Of a DNA stretch of 64,000 nt, positions 1 through 9,399 are shown one piece after another (within the stretch, counting starts at the first letter, position 1; each line of letters begins with the position of its first letter). Source of the stretch: Acholeplasma oculi (GTDB lineage: Bacteria > Bacillota_I > Bacilli_A > Acholeplasmatales > Acholeplasmataceae); NCBI RefSeq assembly GCF_900166985.1, contig NZ_FUZK01000001.1:353278-417277 (forward strand). Direction: 5' to 3'. The notes beneath the pieces are model-generated. The model was not told the DNA's origin. It made no database searches and saw nothing but the letters and a program-made list of their open reading frames with translations. The translations under genes and the position numbers were made by a program.

Positions 1-1
1 T

Positions 2-127
2 TTAGTTTTAAATCAACCTTTAGTTCCATGGTATTACTATGCTTTGTCATTAGCCCTTGCTAATATCATACCATTTAGATGGTTTTTTAAAAAGGATAAT
101 CATAAACAGAATAAAAAAATGAAGTAA
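2..127 (+). CDS. C-terminal end of a membrane protein (partial)
   Basis: The frame is open from the left edge to a TAA at 125-127 and encodes about 41 residues: a hydrophobic stretch (AL-SLALANIIPF) followed by a short basic tail rich in Lys, Asn and Gln. This is the shape of the last membrane helix and cytoplasmic tail of an integral membrane protein. The start lies outside the window and the family cannot be told from so little sequence. A promoter for the next gene follows at once, so the two are probably separate transcripts. Confidence 0.5.
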   Translation, partial: LVLNQPLVPWYYYALSLALANIIPFRWFFKKDNHKQNKKMK

Positions 128-146
128 CTCAAATTAAATAGCATTT

Positions 147-175
147 TTTACACATTATTTAATCAAATGTATTAT
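147..175 (+). promoter_or_regulatory. SigA-type promoter for the membrane protein gene at 214
   Basis: TTTACA at 147-152, a 17-base spacer and TATTAT at 170-175, about 40 bases before the start codon. Confidence 0.6.
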
Positions 176-213
176 CATTAAAGTATAAATTATCTATGAG
201 GGGGATAATCCAT

Positions 214-903
214 ATGAAACAATTTTTACTTTCTTTGAAAGATTTTTCTAAGAGTGTTGGAGGATTAGTTGTTGTATTAATTCTTGCACTCTGGCAGATT
301 GATATATTCAATATTTTCGGCTTAGGATTTAACTTATTTACAGTTGGAATCTGGCTATCAGTTGTTGCTATGACATTTACTATATTTTGGGCTCAATACA
401 AAGGTAAACCACTGATTTCACATTTCATATTATTTACTTTGTATATAGGGGCATTATCAGCATTTATAAACAGTTTGTTTAGTAGTTCACCTATTAATGC
501 TTTTACACCTGAAACCATTGTAAATTTACTAGCAATGCTTTATACATTATTTGTATCTGTTTCATTTGTATTGTATGAAAAACCTAAACCGACCAAACTA
601 TCTTTTAAAGACTCTTTACCTTTATTAGCGTTTGTATTAGTAAGTTATTTAGCTTTTGGATATACAACAACGATCATCTATTCACTTGTCTTATTACTTA
701 TCTTATTTTTTGGAACAAAGATCATTGCATTACTTTATGCTTTATCCAATCTCGTGTTCCCAATAATTAATTTGATAGATGATTTAACAGCTAACATCAG
801 TGGCATTACATTGAATGAATGGTTCCATGCATTATTAATCGTCGGTGTTACAGCCTACTTATCATATGAATTGGTCCTATCATTTAAAAAAGGTCAATCT
901 TAA
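214..903 (+). CDS. Polytopic membrane protein of unknown function
   Basis: Encodes 229 residues with about six or seven hydrophobic segments separated by short polar loops and a short basic C-terminus (FKKGQS). I do not recognise the family. The ATG at 214 is chosen over an in-frame ATG at 196 because the strong ribosome-binding site GAGGGGG (199-205) lies between them and is correctly spaced only for 214. It is a single-gene unit with its own promoter (147-175) and a shared terminator (912-941) facing the mevalonate operon. Confidence 0.75.
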   Translation: MKQFLLSLKDFSKSVGGLVVVLILALWQIDIFNIFGLGFNLFTVGIWLSVVAMTFTIFWAQYKGKPLISHFILFTLYIGALSAFINSLFSSSPINAFTPETIVNLLAMLYTLFVSVSFVLYEKPKPTKLSFKDSLPLLAFVLVSYLAFGYTTTIIYSLVLLLILFFGTKIIALLYALSNLVFPIINLIDDLTANISGITLNEWFHALLIVGVTAYLSYELVLSFKKGQS

Positions 904-911
904 ATAAGATA

Positions 912-941
912 AAGGCAACTCATAAGCGAGTTGCCTTTTTT
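912..941. terminator. Bidirectional intrinsic terminator
   Basis: AAGGCAACTC (912-921) pairs with GAGTTGCCTT (927-936), followed by a T run on the plus strand and an A run before the stem. It ends the gene at 214-903 and, from the other side, fni. Confidence 0.85.
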
Positions 942-1916
942 TTATGATTTAACTGTGTATTTGACTTCTTTTAATGCTTTAATATTCTGTTTTCCAACAA
1001 TCAACATAATTTTTTTCAAATCAGTAATGAATTGTTCTACCCTTTGTATGGCTTCTTCCATTGAAAGTTCTGTAAGTAATAAGAACCATTTTGAAAGTCC
1101 AACAGCTTTGGCACCTAATGTTAAAGCTTTGATAACATCTAATGGATTTCTAATCCCCCCAGATGCATAGATATCTAATTCGGTTTCATCTTTTAAATTA
1201 AGCAATGCATCCACAGTCTCAATACTGAAGGATTCTAGATAACTATAGTCAGTTTTAGATCTGTTTGATTCAATTTCAATAAAGGATGTTCCACCTTTTC
1301 CTGATACATCAATAGCTTTTACACCGAGTTTCTTTAGCTTTTGTACTGTTTGAAGTGACATACCCTGTCCCACTTGTTTCACATAGACTGGTACTTGGAT
1401 ATTTGAAACAATATTTTTAATATTATCGTTCCATAATCTAAAATCACGGTCACCTTCTGCCATACTTAGTTCTTGAATTAAATTAATGTGGATACTTAAA
1501 CCATTTGAATCAACCATTTGAATTGCTTTTTTTGCTTGTTCTAAAGTGAAATTAGGATTCACATTGGATATTAATAAACCATTATGATGCTTTCTTGCGA
1601 CTTTAAATGAGGATTCCCATGATGCATCTTTGATTGCAATAGATTGACTTCCTAAAACCATAGGAAGATTAAAATGATTTGCTAATTTCGATAAAAATTC
1701 ATTAATCTCTGTTGCTTTTAAAGATCCACCAGTCATCGCATTTATATAAAAGGGATAAGGAATGTCGTATCCTAAAAATGTCGTACTTAAATCAATATCC
1801 TCTATAGACATTTCAGGTAAATCAGTTGATTCCAAAAAAACATCATCAAATCTATTTATTCTTATTCCTTGTTTAAAAGCAAATGCTATGTGTTCATCTT
1901 TTCTATTCTTTATCAT
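942..1916 (-). CDS. fni: Isopentenyl-diphosphate delta-isomerase, type II (FMN/NADPH)
   Basis: Interconverts isopentenyl and dimethylallyl diphosphate, the last step of the mevalonate route to isoprenoids; the type II family uses reduced FMN. The protein is 324 residues with the family start (M-IKNRKDEH), a glycine-rich MTGG segment near residue 60, and C-terminal phosphate-binding segments (SGKGGT, YASGGIRNP) of the TIM barrel. ATG 1916 is chosen because a GAGGT site lies just upstream; a TTG at 1931 is itself part of that site. It is the last gene of the mvaK1-mvaD-mvaK2-fni operon and overlaps the end of mvaK2 by 14 bases. Confidence 0.95.
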   Translation of the reverse strand: MIKNRKDEHIAFAFKQGIRINRFDDVFLESTDLPEMSIEDIDLSTTFLGYDIPYPFYINAMTGGSLKATEINEFLSKLANHFNLPMVLGSQSIAIKDASWESSFKVARKHHNGLLISNVNPNFTLEQAKKAIQMVDSNGLSIHINLIQELSMAEGDRDFRLWNDNIKNIVSNIQVPVYVKQVGQGMSLQTVQKLKKLGVKAIDVSGKGGTSFIEIESNRSKTDYSYLESFSIETVDALLNLKDETELDIYASGGIRNPLDVIKALTLGAKAVGLSKWFLLLTELSMEEAIQRVEQFITDLKKIMLIVGKQNIKALKEVKYTVKS

Positions 1917-2946
1917 GATTCCAAACCTCAATTTCCAATGCGGTTAACCCTTGTTTAATCCATTCATCTTGTAAACGCACTTTATCCACACCATTTTTCA
2001 CTAGAGCAAATCCACAATCACCAAAACCTGCACCTGATGTTTTAGATGCAAACCCTAAATTATTTGCAGTTTGAATCATTTTTTTGAATGGTTCAGATTC
2101 AATAACGACATCGGATTGTTCTTCTAGTTCCTTTAATTGACCTCTGTAGAGTTCAATTAAATATTTCATTGTATAATAATCACTTCGTTCAACAGCTGAT
2201 TTAAATTGACTCACTAACAATCTTGTTTTATTAAGAAATCCAGGATACCAAGTTCCAGAACTTAACTCTTGAAATTTCTCAGTAGATATTTTTGTGGATT
2301 GTGAAAAACCACTAAAACAAATTGCTAATTGAACATCAGGTATTCCTAGTCTTTTAATACTTAATAATGGCCAATCCAGTTGAATAATTTCATCAAATTT
2401 ACCTTTTCGATTCATTACCCAAATCAAGTCATAACGTTGATAATGAACCCATCCACCATAAATAGATGCTGCAAGTTCACCACCTGATGTGATATCATTA
2501 ATTTCAATTTGTGCGAGTACTGCTAGTTTAAACAAATTAATTTTTCTAATCTTTACTTTATGAAAATCAAGAATAGACTTAATGACGGCTATGATAACTG
2601 CACCAGATGATCCTAATCCATATTTGATATTTTCTTTAGATGTTAATTCTGATTCTAAATTGATTCGATACGTTCTTGGTTCAATACCTTTATAATTTAA
2701 ATATCGATGTGCAATATATATACCTGCTTTTGCATGTGTAAGTTCATCATATGAGAATACAGGTAAACGGTCTGATAACATCCATCTAAAATGTCCTAAT
2801 TCCGATTTGAATTCATACTCTTCTTGAGCATTAACTTCTACATTAATAAATTTATCCACTGCAACTAATACAGCTTCATTACCAGGTTTTAATACAGAAT
2901 ATTCACCTAATATAAATAACTTTCCAGGTACTTTTAAGGAAATCAT
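1903..2946 (-). CDS. mvaK2: Phosphomevalonate kinase
   Basis: Phosphorylates mevalonate 5-phosphate to the diphosphate using ATP. At 347 residues it is a GHMP-family kinase: an N-terminal strand region (KLFILGEYSVL), the GHMP ATP-binding glycine/serine loop (KYGLGSSGAV, near residue 110) and the C-terminal motif (ASKTSGAGFGDCGFAL). Its ATG overlaps the mvaD stop as ATGA, implying translational coupling. It lies third in the mevalonate operon, so all three kinase/decarboxylase steps are co-expressed. Confidence 0.93.
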   Translation of the reverse strand: MISLKVPGKLFILGEYSVLKPGNEAVLVAVDKFINVEVNAQEEYEFKSELGHFRWMLSDRLPVFSYDELTHAKAGIYIAHRYLNYKGIEPRTYRINLESELTSKENIKYGLGSSGAVIIAVIKSILDFHKVKIRKINLFKLAVLAQIEINDITSGGELAASIYGGWVHYQRYDLIWVMNRKGKFDEIIQLDWPLLSIKRLGIPDVQLAICFSGFSQSTKISTEKFQELSSGTWYPGFLNKTRLLVSQFKSAVERSDYYTMKYLIELYRGQLKELEEQSDVVIESEPFKKMIQTANNLGFASKTSGAGFGDCGFALVKNGVDKVRLQDEWIKQGLTALEIEVWNHDKE

Positions 2947-3890
2947 ATCGACTCAATACCTCCACCTTGATAGCATACGATTGTTTCTGCTACTTTCTCA
3001 TAATAAGGTAAAACTTGTGATACATATTTCTTTTTCGTTAATATTTTAACATTTGGACCTGCATCCATTGTATAGTAAACAGGTAATCCCTTAAGTCGAA
3101 TCTTCTCAGTTAAGTCCATAATCTCAAATGATTTATCCGTTAAGAATGTTACTCCTGTTTCTTGAATCACATAGTGCATCAGGTTCGCATGTGATTCAGC
3201 AATACTCCCAATACGGTCTAGATCATCTTCTAAAATAGCTTCTTTCATTTCTTGGAATAAATATTGAGTGTTTTCAATCCATTCTAATTTAAGTTCAGGG
3301 AACTCATTTAGTTTTAACATTGCACTTCGACTATCAATACTCTTTTCTTTTTTATCAACCATACAAACAATAAGTGCGTATTCATCAGCATCCTTTAAAG
3401 GATAAGCATAACTCGTTTCATGACTCATTCCTTCTTCCCAAACAACAAATCCACCATAAACAGATCGTGATGCCGAACCAGATCCGATTCTTGCAACAGT
3501 TGAAAGTTCTTTATCTGAGACCTCAATACCATATGCCTTTAGCGCTGCATATGCGAGTGCTGCAAATGCAGATGAGGATGATGCTAACCCTGCTTTTTTA
3601 GGAACATGATTTTTAGAATCAATATAAGCATAGTAAGGAATTTGATACATTTTTCTAATTCTATCCATAAATTTGGTCACACGTTGAAACTCTACACCTT
3701 GAATAGATACATCATCGATTTTTAGTTCATCTTGTTTTAAGTTAGGATCATATGTAACACTTGTAATAGTATAAAAATTATCTAACGTTAAACTAATTGA
3801 GGAATTAATTGGTAAATTATCCGTAGATTCTTTCTTCCCCCAATATTTTACAAGTGCGATATTTGTATGTGCTTTTGCTTTATGTGTCAT
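2943..3890 (-). CDS. mvaD: Diphosphomevalonate decarboxylase
   Basis: Converts mevalonate diphosphate to isopentenyl diphosphate with ATP and loss of CO2. The 315-residue GHMP protein begins with a classic segment (AHTNIALVKYWGK), has the ATP loop (KKAGLASSSSAFAAL, near residue 100), the G-SGSASRS-YGG segment and the C-terminal (YYTMDAGPNV) motif. ATG 3890 is preferred over an upstream start at 3920: AAAGGAAAT sits before it and it overlaps the mvaK1 stop as ATGA. Confidence 0.95.
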   Translation of the reverse strand: MTHKAKAHTNIALVKYWGKKESTDNLPINSSISLTLDNFYTITSVTYDPNLKQDELKIDDVSIQGVEFQRVTKFMDRIRKMYQIPYYAYIDSKNHVPKKAGLASSSSAFAALAYAALKAYGIEVSDKELSTVARIGSGSASRSVYGGFVVWEEGMSHETSYAYPLKDADEYALIVCMVDKKEKSIDSRSAMLKLNEFPELKLEWIENTQYLFQEMKEAILEDDLDRIGSIAESHANLMHYVIQETGVTFLTDKSFEIMDLTEKIRLKGLPVYYTMDAGPNVKILTKKKYVSQVLPYYEKVAETIVCYQGGGIESI

Positions 3891-4828
3891 GTGATTATTT
3901 CCTTTAAGTCGTAGAACCAAGTGTGTGCAGCACCACTTTGTTTAAGTGAGTCTGCAATTAAAATTGCTTGTTCCATATTTGTTGCAAGTGCAATCATGCA
4001 CCCTCCCTTACCACCACCGGTGAGTTTTGCACCTAATGCACCTGATTTTAATGCAACATCAACAAGTTCTTCAAGTTTATCATCGGATACATCAATACTT
4101 CTTAATAATTGGTGTGCCTCTGTCATTGCTAAACCAAGTCTTACAACTTCGTTATTCTCTAAAAATACCTTAACATTATTGGTGAGTTCTTCTAATCTAT
4201 CCATGATTGGATTTATAATATTTGGGTTGCTTTTCCATAGTTTTTTTACATCAGATACAGCCTCTTTAGTTAAACCTTTTACACCTGTATCGGCTACGAC
4301 TAAAATAGCATCCATTCTTAATGGAATTACAGATTTACCAATATCTTTCTGATAAAATACTGCTTTACCAAAAGCAATTGTAGTTGCATCTAAGCCTGAT
4401 GGGTTAACATGGTGAATCTGTTCTGCGATTTCAACAAAATGATTGAGTGTTTCTTGAGTTAGATTCACTTGAAAAGCATCAAAAAGAGATCTTACAACTG
4501 CTATAGAAACTGCTGCTGATGATCCTAATCCTCGCTGTGAAGGTAAATTAGACTCAATTTTTATATGAATTCCAAAAAATGGTTGTTTCAAATAAATAAG
4601 AACAATATTAATTAATTGTTTTATTCCATATAAATTATCTGGAGCAGTGTTTAATTCTCCTTGATGGTAAATACAATCAATTGTAATTTCTTTATCCGTT
4701 TTATATATTTTTGAAGTTATTTGTGCTTGATTAAAAGGAAGTGCAATTGCTGGTTTACCATAAACAACAGAATGTTCTCCCATTAAAATGATTTTTCCGC
4801 TAGCTGCACCTTGTCCAAAATCTGTCAT
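3887..4828 (-). CDS. mvaK1: Mevalonate kinase
   Basis: Phosphorylates mevalonate at the 5-hydroxyl and opens the operon. It is about 313 residues with KIILMGEHSVVYGKPA near the N-terminus, the ATP loop (QRGLGSSAAVS) and the GHMP C-terminal motif (KLTGGGKGGCMIAL). An ATG at 4855 is in frame but overlaps the probable -10 box (TATAAT, complement of 4854-4859), so a transcript from that promoter would begin near 4847. I therefore prefer ATG 4828, preceded by AAGTGAG. The nine extra residues would not alter the assignment. Confidence 0.92.
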   Translation of the reverse strand: MTDFGQGAASGKIILMGEHSVVYGKPAIALPFNQAQITSKIYKTDKEITIDCIYHQGELNTAPDNLYGIKQLINIVLIYLKQPFFGIHIKIESNLPSQRGLGSSAAVSIAVVRSLFDAFQVNLTQETLNHFVEIAEQIHHVNPSGLDATTIAFGKAVFYQKDIGKSVIPLRMDAILVVADTGVKGLTKEAVSDVKKLWKSNPNIINPIMDRLEELTNNVKVFLENNEVVRLGLAMTEAHQLLRSIDVSDDKLEELVDVALKSGALGAKLTGGGKGGCMIALATNMEQAILIADSLKQSGAAHTWFYDLKEIIT

Positions 4829-4853
4829 ATAAGTACGCTCACTTTCTATACTC

Positions 4854-4872
4854 ATTATATCATGTTATGATA
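4854..4872. promoter_or_regulatory. Divergent promoter region with inverted repeat, mva operon / ppiB
   Basis: A minus-strand TATAAT (4854-4859) serves mvaK1; no strong -35 is evident. An inverted repeat TATCAT-GTT-ATGATA (4858-4872) overlaps this -10 box and lies between the two divergent starts. It could be an operator, but no regulator is identified here. Confidence 0.45.
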
Positions 4873-4909
4873 AAATGAAATAAATCAAGATTAGAAAGGA
4901 CTATAAAAT

Positions 4910-5416
4910 ATGTCAAATATCAAAGTTAAAATGAATGTTAAGTCATTCGGTTCAATAACCCTTGAACTGTATCCTGAAGTTGCACCAAACACAGTTGCAA
5001 ACTTCGTTGATTATGTACAAAAGAAATTCTACAATGGACTTATATTCCATCGAATTATAAAGGGATTTATGATTCAAGGAGGTGGTTCTATGAAAGATAA
5101 GGAAAGACCGATTGCTGGTGAATTTAAATCCAATGGATTCGTAAATACATTAAAGCATACAAGAGGTGTTATTTCGATGGCTAGAACGAGTGATCCAAAT
5201 AGTGCAACCTCACAATTTTTCATAATGCATAAAGACTCTCCACATTTAGATGATGCATATGCTGCATTTGGAAAAGTCATTGAAGGCATTGAGGTGGTTG
5301 ATAAGATTGCATCTGTTAGAACCAATCCATATGATCAACCTTATGAAGATGTAGTCATTGAAGAAGTTATTCTATTAACAGATAACTTTACATTAAAACC
5401 CGTTCAATACGTTTAA
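4910..5416 (+). CDS. ppiB: Cyclophilin-type peptidyl-prolyl cis-trans isomerase
   Basis: Catalyses proline cis-trans isomerisation in protein folding. The 168-residue single cyclophilin domain carries family motifs: [13 protein letters not shown] (with the catalytic Arg), [16 protein letters not shown] and [12 protein letters not shown]. There is no signal peptide, so it is cytoplasmic. The RBS AGAAAGGA precedes ATG 4910. It is followed after five bases by psuG and divergent from the mevalonate operon. Confidence 0.93.
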   Translation: MSNIKVKMNVKSFGSITLELYPEVAPNTVANFVDYVQKKFYNGLIFHRIIKGFMIQGGGSMKDKERPIAGEFKSNGFVNTLKHTRGVISMARTSDPNSATSQFFIMHKDSPHLDDAYAAFGKVIEGIEVVDKIASVRTNPYDQPYEDVVIEEVILLTDNFTLKPVQYV

Positions 5417-5421
5417 GTTAT

Positions 5422-6336
5422 ATGCAAGCATATATCGATATTCACCCTAAAGTTCTCCAAGGTATTCGTACTGGAAAACCCATTGTTGCTCTAGAATCTA
5501 CGATCATCGCATTTGGAATGCCTTATCCAAAAAATGTAGAAACTGCCTTATCTGTTGAAAAGATAATTGAACATGAAGGTGCAATTCCTGCAACAATAGG
5601 TATATTGAATGGTCGTATTAAAGTTGGAATGAAACCAGATGAAATTACACAAATGGCAAGTTCAAAGCAAGTTATAAAAGTTTCTAAAAGAGATATAGCA
5701 TTTTGCTTATCTAAAAAGCGAATCGGAGCAACCACAGTATCAGGAACTTTACTCATCGCTGATATGGTTGGAATTAAAGTTTTTGCTACAGGTGGTATCG
5801 GTGGAGTTCACAAAAATGCTATAAAAACATTTGACATATCCAGAGATTTAGATGAGTTATCTACTTCTAACTGTCTAGTGGTGTCATCAGGGGCAAAATC
5901 AATTTTAGATTTAGAACTCACCAATGAAGTTTTAGAAACTAAAGGTGTAGATCTTATAGGTTATAACACAAATGAATTTCCAGCTTTTTATCATAATCAC
6001 TCTGGTATCCATATACCTTATATGCTTGATAAACCTGAAGAAATCGCAGAAATGATGCATATCAAATGGTCTTTAGGTCTAAGGGGTTCGATTTTGGTTG
6101 TAAACCCAATTCCTAAAATATTTGAATTAGACCAAGCATATATCAATCAGGTTATAGATACTGCAATTACTAAACAAGAACAATTAGGTATAGAAGGTAA
6201 AATGATTACTCCTTATTTACTTAATGAAATAGAGAAAATAACTGAAGGGAAAAGTTTAGAAACCAACATTCAACTTATCTACCATAATGCTAAAGTTGCT
6301 GCAAACATTGCTGTTGCATATTCTAAATTTTTATAA
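5422..6336 (+). CDS. psuG: Pseudouridine-5'-phosphate glycosidase
   Basis: Cleaves pseudouridine 5'-phosphate to uracil and ribose 5-phosphate in RNA-derived nucleoside salvage. The 304 residues match the family along their length: [17 protein letters not shown] near the start, [10 protein letters not shown] near residue 125, [11 protein letters not shown] and NTNEFPAFY. No clear Shine-Dalgarno precedes ATG 5422, only five bases after ppiB, so it probably depends on translational coupling. No psuK kinase gene is next to it. Confidence 0.92.
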   Translation: MQAYIDIHPKVLQGIRTGKPIVALESTIIAFGMPYPKNVETALSVEKIIEHEGAIPATIGILNGRIKVGMKPDEITQMASSKQVIKVSKRDIAFCLSKKRIGATTVSGTLLIADMVGIKVFATGGIGGVHKNAIKTFDISRDLDELSTSNCLVVSSGAKSILDLELTNEVLETKGVDLIGYNTNEFPAFYHNHSGIHIPYMLDKPEEIAEMMHIKWSLGLRGSILVVNPIPKIFELDQAYINQVIDTAITKQEQLGIEGKMITPYLLNEIEKITEGKSLETNIQLIYHNAKVAANIAVAYSKFL

Positions 6337-6365
6337 TTGAAATCCTAAAAGATTTATGTTACAAT
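6337..6365 (+). promoter_or_regulatory. SigA-type promoter for the Mn riboswitch transcript
   Basis: TTGAAA (6337-6342), a 17-base spacer and TACAAT (6360-6365), beginning directly after the psuG stop codon. Confidence 0.8.
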
Positions 6366-6373
6366 TATTCTCG

Positions 6374-6488
6374 TAGAAGGGGAGTAGTTCCCAAAATTAA
6401 TCGTCAATACGGTAGAACCCGGTTAATTTTCAAGCAAATCTTGTAACGAGACCTTCAAGACCTGTTTTGGTTTTGAAGGTTTTTATTT
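6374..6488 (+). ncRNA. yybP-ykoY (Mn2+) riboswitch with transcription terminator
   Basis: The leader contains hallmark segments of the yybP-ykoY aptamer: GAAGGGGAGTAG (6376-6387) on the 5' side and AACGAGACCTTC (6445-6456) on the 3' side. GAAGG pairs with CCTTC to close P1. The same CCTTC is the 5' arm of a 12-bp terminator (6451-6462 with 6469-6480, then TTTTATTTT). Ligand-bound P1 should therefore block the terminator and turn the downstream P-type ATPase on. Family knowledge: this class senses Mn2+ and often precedes Mn exporters. Confidence 0.9.
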
Positions 6489-6509
6489 TATACGAAAGGA
6501 AACAAAAAA

Positions 6510-9236
6510 ATGAACGATAAACTTGTTTATCAGTTATCAAAGGAGGACGTGTTAAAACAGTTTAACACTTCCGAAAAGGGGCTTTCATCAACTGAGGCTC
6601 AAAAGCGATTAGAACTCTATGGTCCTAATCAATTATTAGAGGCTAAGAAACGCAGCTTATTCATGAAGTTTTTAGATCAATTTAAAGACTTTATGGTTAT
6701 TGTTTTAATTGCTGCAGCACTTATTGCATTCCTAGCAGCAATTATCGAAGGTAAACCTGAAGAATTAACAGAAGGTTTACTTATTATCGCTATTGTAGTG
6801 ATTAATGCGATTTTAGGTGTTGCTCAAGAAGCCAAAGCGGAACAAGCTTTAGAATCTATTAAACGTATGTCTAATCCACATACTACTGTCTTACGAGATG
6901 GTAAAGAGATCGTTATCAATGTCGATGAGGTTATCGTTGGTGATATCGTCATTCTACAAGCAGGCGATTATATTCCAGCAGATGTTAGAATACTAGAATC
7001 CATCAATCTTAAAACTGATGAATCCGCATTAACTGGTGAACCTATTCCTGTTGAGAAAACAACAGATGCAATTCAAAAATCCGAAGTTCCATTAGGTGAC
7101 CGTACAAACCTAGCATTTATGGGAACAGTTGTTACTTACGGTAGAGGTTTAGCTATCGTAACATCTACAGGAATGAACACTGAGATTGGTAAAATTGCTT
7201 CTATGTTGTCATCAACCGAAGCAGAATCAACCCCATTACAAAAAAATATCGCTAAACTTGGTAAAACGTTAGCTTTAATCGCACTTATCGTTGTTGCTGT
7301 TATCTTTTTAATACAAGTTCTTAGAGGTACATTTAATGGTGGATTTGAAAACATCCATTGGGTAGAAATCTTTATGTCTTCTGTTGCACTAGCAGTTGCT
7401 GCTATACCAGAGGGATTACCTGCAATTATTACTATTGTTTTAGCTATTGGTATGCAAAACTTAGTCAAACAACGCGCTATCATGAGAACTCTACCAGCTG
7501 TTGAAACACTTGGTTCAACATCCATCATTTGTTCAGATAAAACTGGCACCTTAACTCAAAATGTAATGACAATTACTAAAACTTATCTTTTTGAAAGTGA
7601 ATCCAGTGTTGCATCAATCGCTCATCCTGAAGGTAAGTTAAATGATTTAATCACTTATGGAGTTTTATGTAATGACACGAAAGTTCAATTGGATGAAAAT
7701 CAAAAATACGTTCGTATTGGTGATCCTACTGAAATCGCATTAACCGATCTTGCAATTTACACAAAACTAGATCCAATTGACATCTTAAAAAAATATCCAC
7801 GAGTTCACGAACTTCCATTTGATTCAGAACGTAAACTTATGACAACCGTTCACATCGTGGGTGATCAATACGTATCTATAACCAAAGGTGCTCCAGATAT
7901 ACTTATTTCTAAAGCATCTCATGTTGATCAGTCTAATGGATTAATCCCAATGTCTGATTCTATCATGAAAAACTTTATCACTAAGAATCAACTTTTTGCT
8001 GATGAGGCACTCCGTGTACTTGCGATCTCATATAAAGAGTATCCACTTACTACCGATATTAAAAAACTTCTACATGATGAACTAGAAAATAATCTAACAC
8101 TTTTAGGTTTAGTCGGAATGATTGACCCGGCAAGACCTGAAGTTAAGGATGCAATTGTTGAAACAAAACGTGCTGGTATCACAACAATTATGATTACTGG
8201 AGACCACAAAAACACTGCAATTGCAATTGCTAAAGAATTAGGTATCTTAGAATCATCTCACTTAGCAATTACTGGTAAAGAATTAGATGCAATGTCTGAT
8301 GAAGAATTTAAATCTAAATTAAATCAAATCAGAGTTTATGCTAGAGTAAGTCCTGAGAATAAAGTTAGAATTGTTACAGCTTGGAAAGAAACCGGTTTAA
8401 TTGTTGCAATGACTGGTGATGGTGTAAATGATGCACCTTCCATTAAAAAGGCTGATATCGGTATTGCAATGGGTATTACAGGAACTGAAGTTGCTAAAGG
8501 TGCTGCAGATATGATCTTAACTGATGATAATTTTTCAACAATCGTTGGGGCTGTAAAAGAAGGTAGAACTATTTTATCTAACATCAAAAAAGCAATCCAC
8601 TTCTTACTTTCATGTAATATTGGTGAAATCATTACGATCTTATTAGGTGTTACAATTGGTATTATTTTATTCCCTCTTGAACCTAATTTACAAATACTTA
8701 CTGCTGCTCAAATTCTTTGGGTAAATTTAGTAACCGACTCATTTATGGCGATCGCACTAGGTTTAGAGCCAAAAGAACCGGATGTTATGAACCGTCCTCC
8801 AAGAGATAATTCAAAGAGTTTGTTTGCAGATGGTTTAGGATTTAGAATTGGTTATCAAGGTATATTCATTGGATTTATCACATTCTTAGCATTCTATATT
8901 GGCTATGAGATTAGTGGAAAAAATGTAATGCATGCTCAAACAATTACATTTATGGTATTATCTTTATCTCAATTATTCCATGCATTCAATGTTCGAAGTG
9001 AGAAATTCTCAACATTTAAACTACAACCTAACAAATACTTAATGATTGCATTCTTCGGTTCACTTCTGCTTCAACTCATGACAGTAACTATACCTTTTGT
9101 TGCAAATAATATTTTCGGTGTAGATTCTGTATTAAACTGGCAAGTGATGGACTGGGTGGTTGTCTTAGGATTATCTATCTCTCCATTAGTACTCGTTGAA
9201 ATCATTAAATTTGTACAATCTTTAAGAAAACAATAA
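6510..9236 (+). CDS. P-type (P2A) cation-transporting ATPase, probable Mn2+/Ca2+ exporter
   Basis: A 908-residue P-type ATPase with an N-terminal cation-ATPase domain, PEGLP in M4 (300-304), the phosphorylated Asp in DKTGTLT (near 343), the hinge TGDGVNDAPS (near 635), and M5/M6 cation residues (NIGE, NLVTD) of the Ca2+/Mn2+ subfamily rather than the heavy-metal P1B type. About ten membrane helices. Sequence alone would suggest a Ca2+ pump. The Mn2+ riboswitch directly upstream makes manganese efflux the more likely job. It is a single-gene transcript ending at a terminator at 9246-9272. Confidence 0.92.
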   Translation: MNDKLVYQLSKEDVLKQFNTSEKGLSSTEAQKRLELYGPNQLLEAKKRSLFMKFLDQFKDFMVIVLIAAALIAFLAAIIEGKPEELTEGLLIIAIVVINAILGVAQEAKAEQALESIKRMSNPHTTVLRDGKEIVINVDEVIVGDIVILQAGDYIPADVRILESINLKTDESALTGEPIPVEKTTDAIQKSEVPLGDRTNLAFMGTVVTYGRGLAIVTSTGMNTEIGKIASMLSSTEAESTPLQKNIAKLGKTLALIALIVVAVIFLIQVLRGTFNGGFENIHWVEIFMSSVALAVAAIPEGLPAIITIVLAIGMQNLVKQRAIMRTLPAVETLGSTSIICSDKTGTLTQNVMTITKTYLFESESSVASIAHPEGKLNDLITYGVLCNDTKVQLDENQKYVRIGDPTEIALTDLAIYTKLDPIDILKKYPRVHELPFDSERKLMTTVHIVGDQYVSITKGAPDILISKASHVDQSNGLIPMSDSIMKNFITKNQLFADEALRVLAISYKEYPLTTDIKKLLHDELENNLTLLGLVGMIDPARPEVKDAIVETKRAGITTIMITGDHKNTAIAIAKELGILESSHLAITGKELDAMSDEEFKSKLNQIRVYARVSPENKVRIVTAWKETGLIVAMTGDGVNDAPSIKKADIGIAMGITGTEVAKGAADMILTDDNFSTIVGAVKEGRTILSNIKKAIHFLLSCNIGEIITILLGVTIGIILFPLEPNLQILTAAQILWVNLVTDSFMAIALGLEPKEPDVMNRPPRDNSKSLFADGLGFRIGYQGIFIGFITFLAFYIGYEISGKNVMHAQTITFMVLSLSQLFHAFNVRSEKFSTFKLQPNKYLMIAFFGSLLLQLMTVTIPFVANNIFGVDSVLNWQVMDWVVVLGLSISPLVLVEIIKFVQSLRKQ

Positions 9237-9245
9237 TTCATTTAA

Positions 9246-9272
9246 CCTCAAATTAACCATTTGAGGTTTTTT
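9246..9272 (+). terminator. Terminator of the P-type ATPase gene
   Basis: CCTCAAAT (9246-9253) pairs with ATTTGAGG (9259-9266), followed by TTTTTT. Confidence 0.85.
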
Positions 9273-9315
9273 CATGTCTCAAATACGTATTTGAACAATC
9301 TTCAAAACAAACGAT

Positions 9316-9360
9316 AAAAAAAGATGCTACTCTTACAAATAAATGTTAGAGTTGCATCCA
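9316..9360 (-). terminator. Terminator of rnpB
   Basis: Arms at 9323-9336 and 9345-9358 form a nearly perfect 14-bp stem, followed on the minus strand by seven T. It lies 40 bases past the predicted 3' end of RNase P RNA. Confidence 0.75.
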
Positions 9361-9399
9361 TTTTTGGTCTATATGACAATGCATATATTTTTAATGACC

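Noticed and set aside
3921..4352. Plus-strand open frame opposite mvaK1
   Set aside because: Antisense to GHMP motifs, with composition unlike a protein; a shadow.
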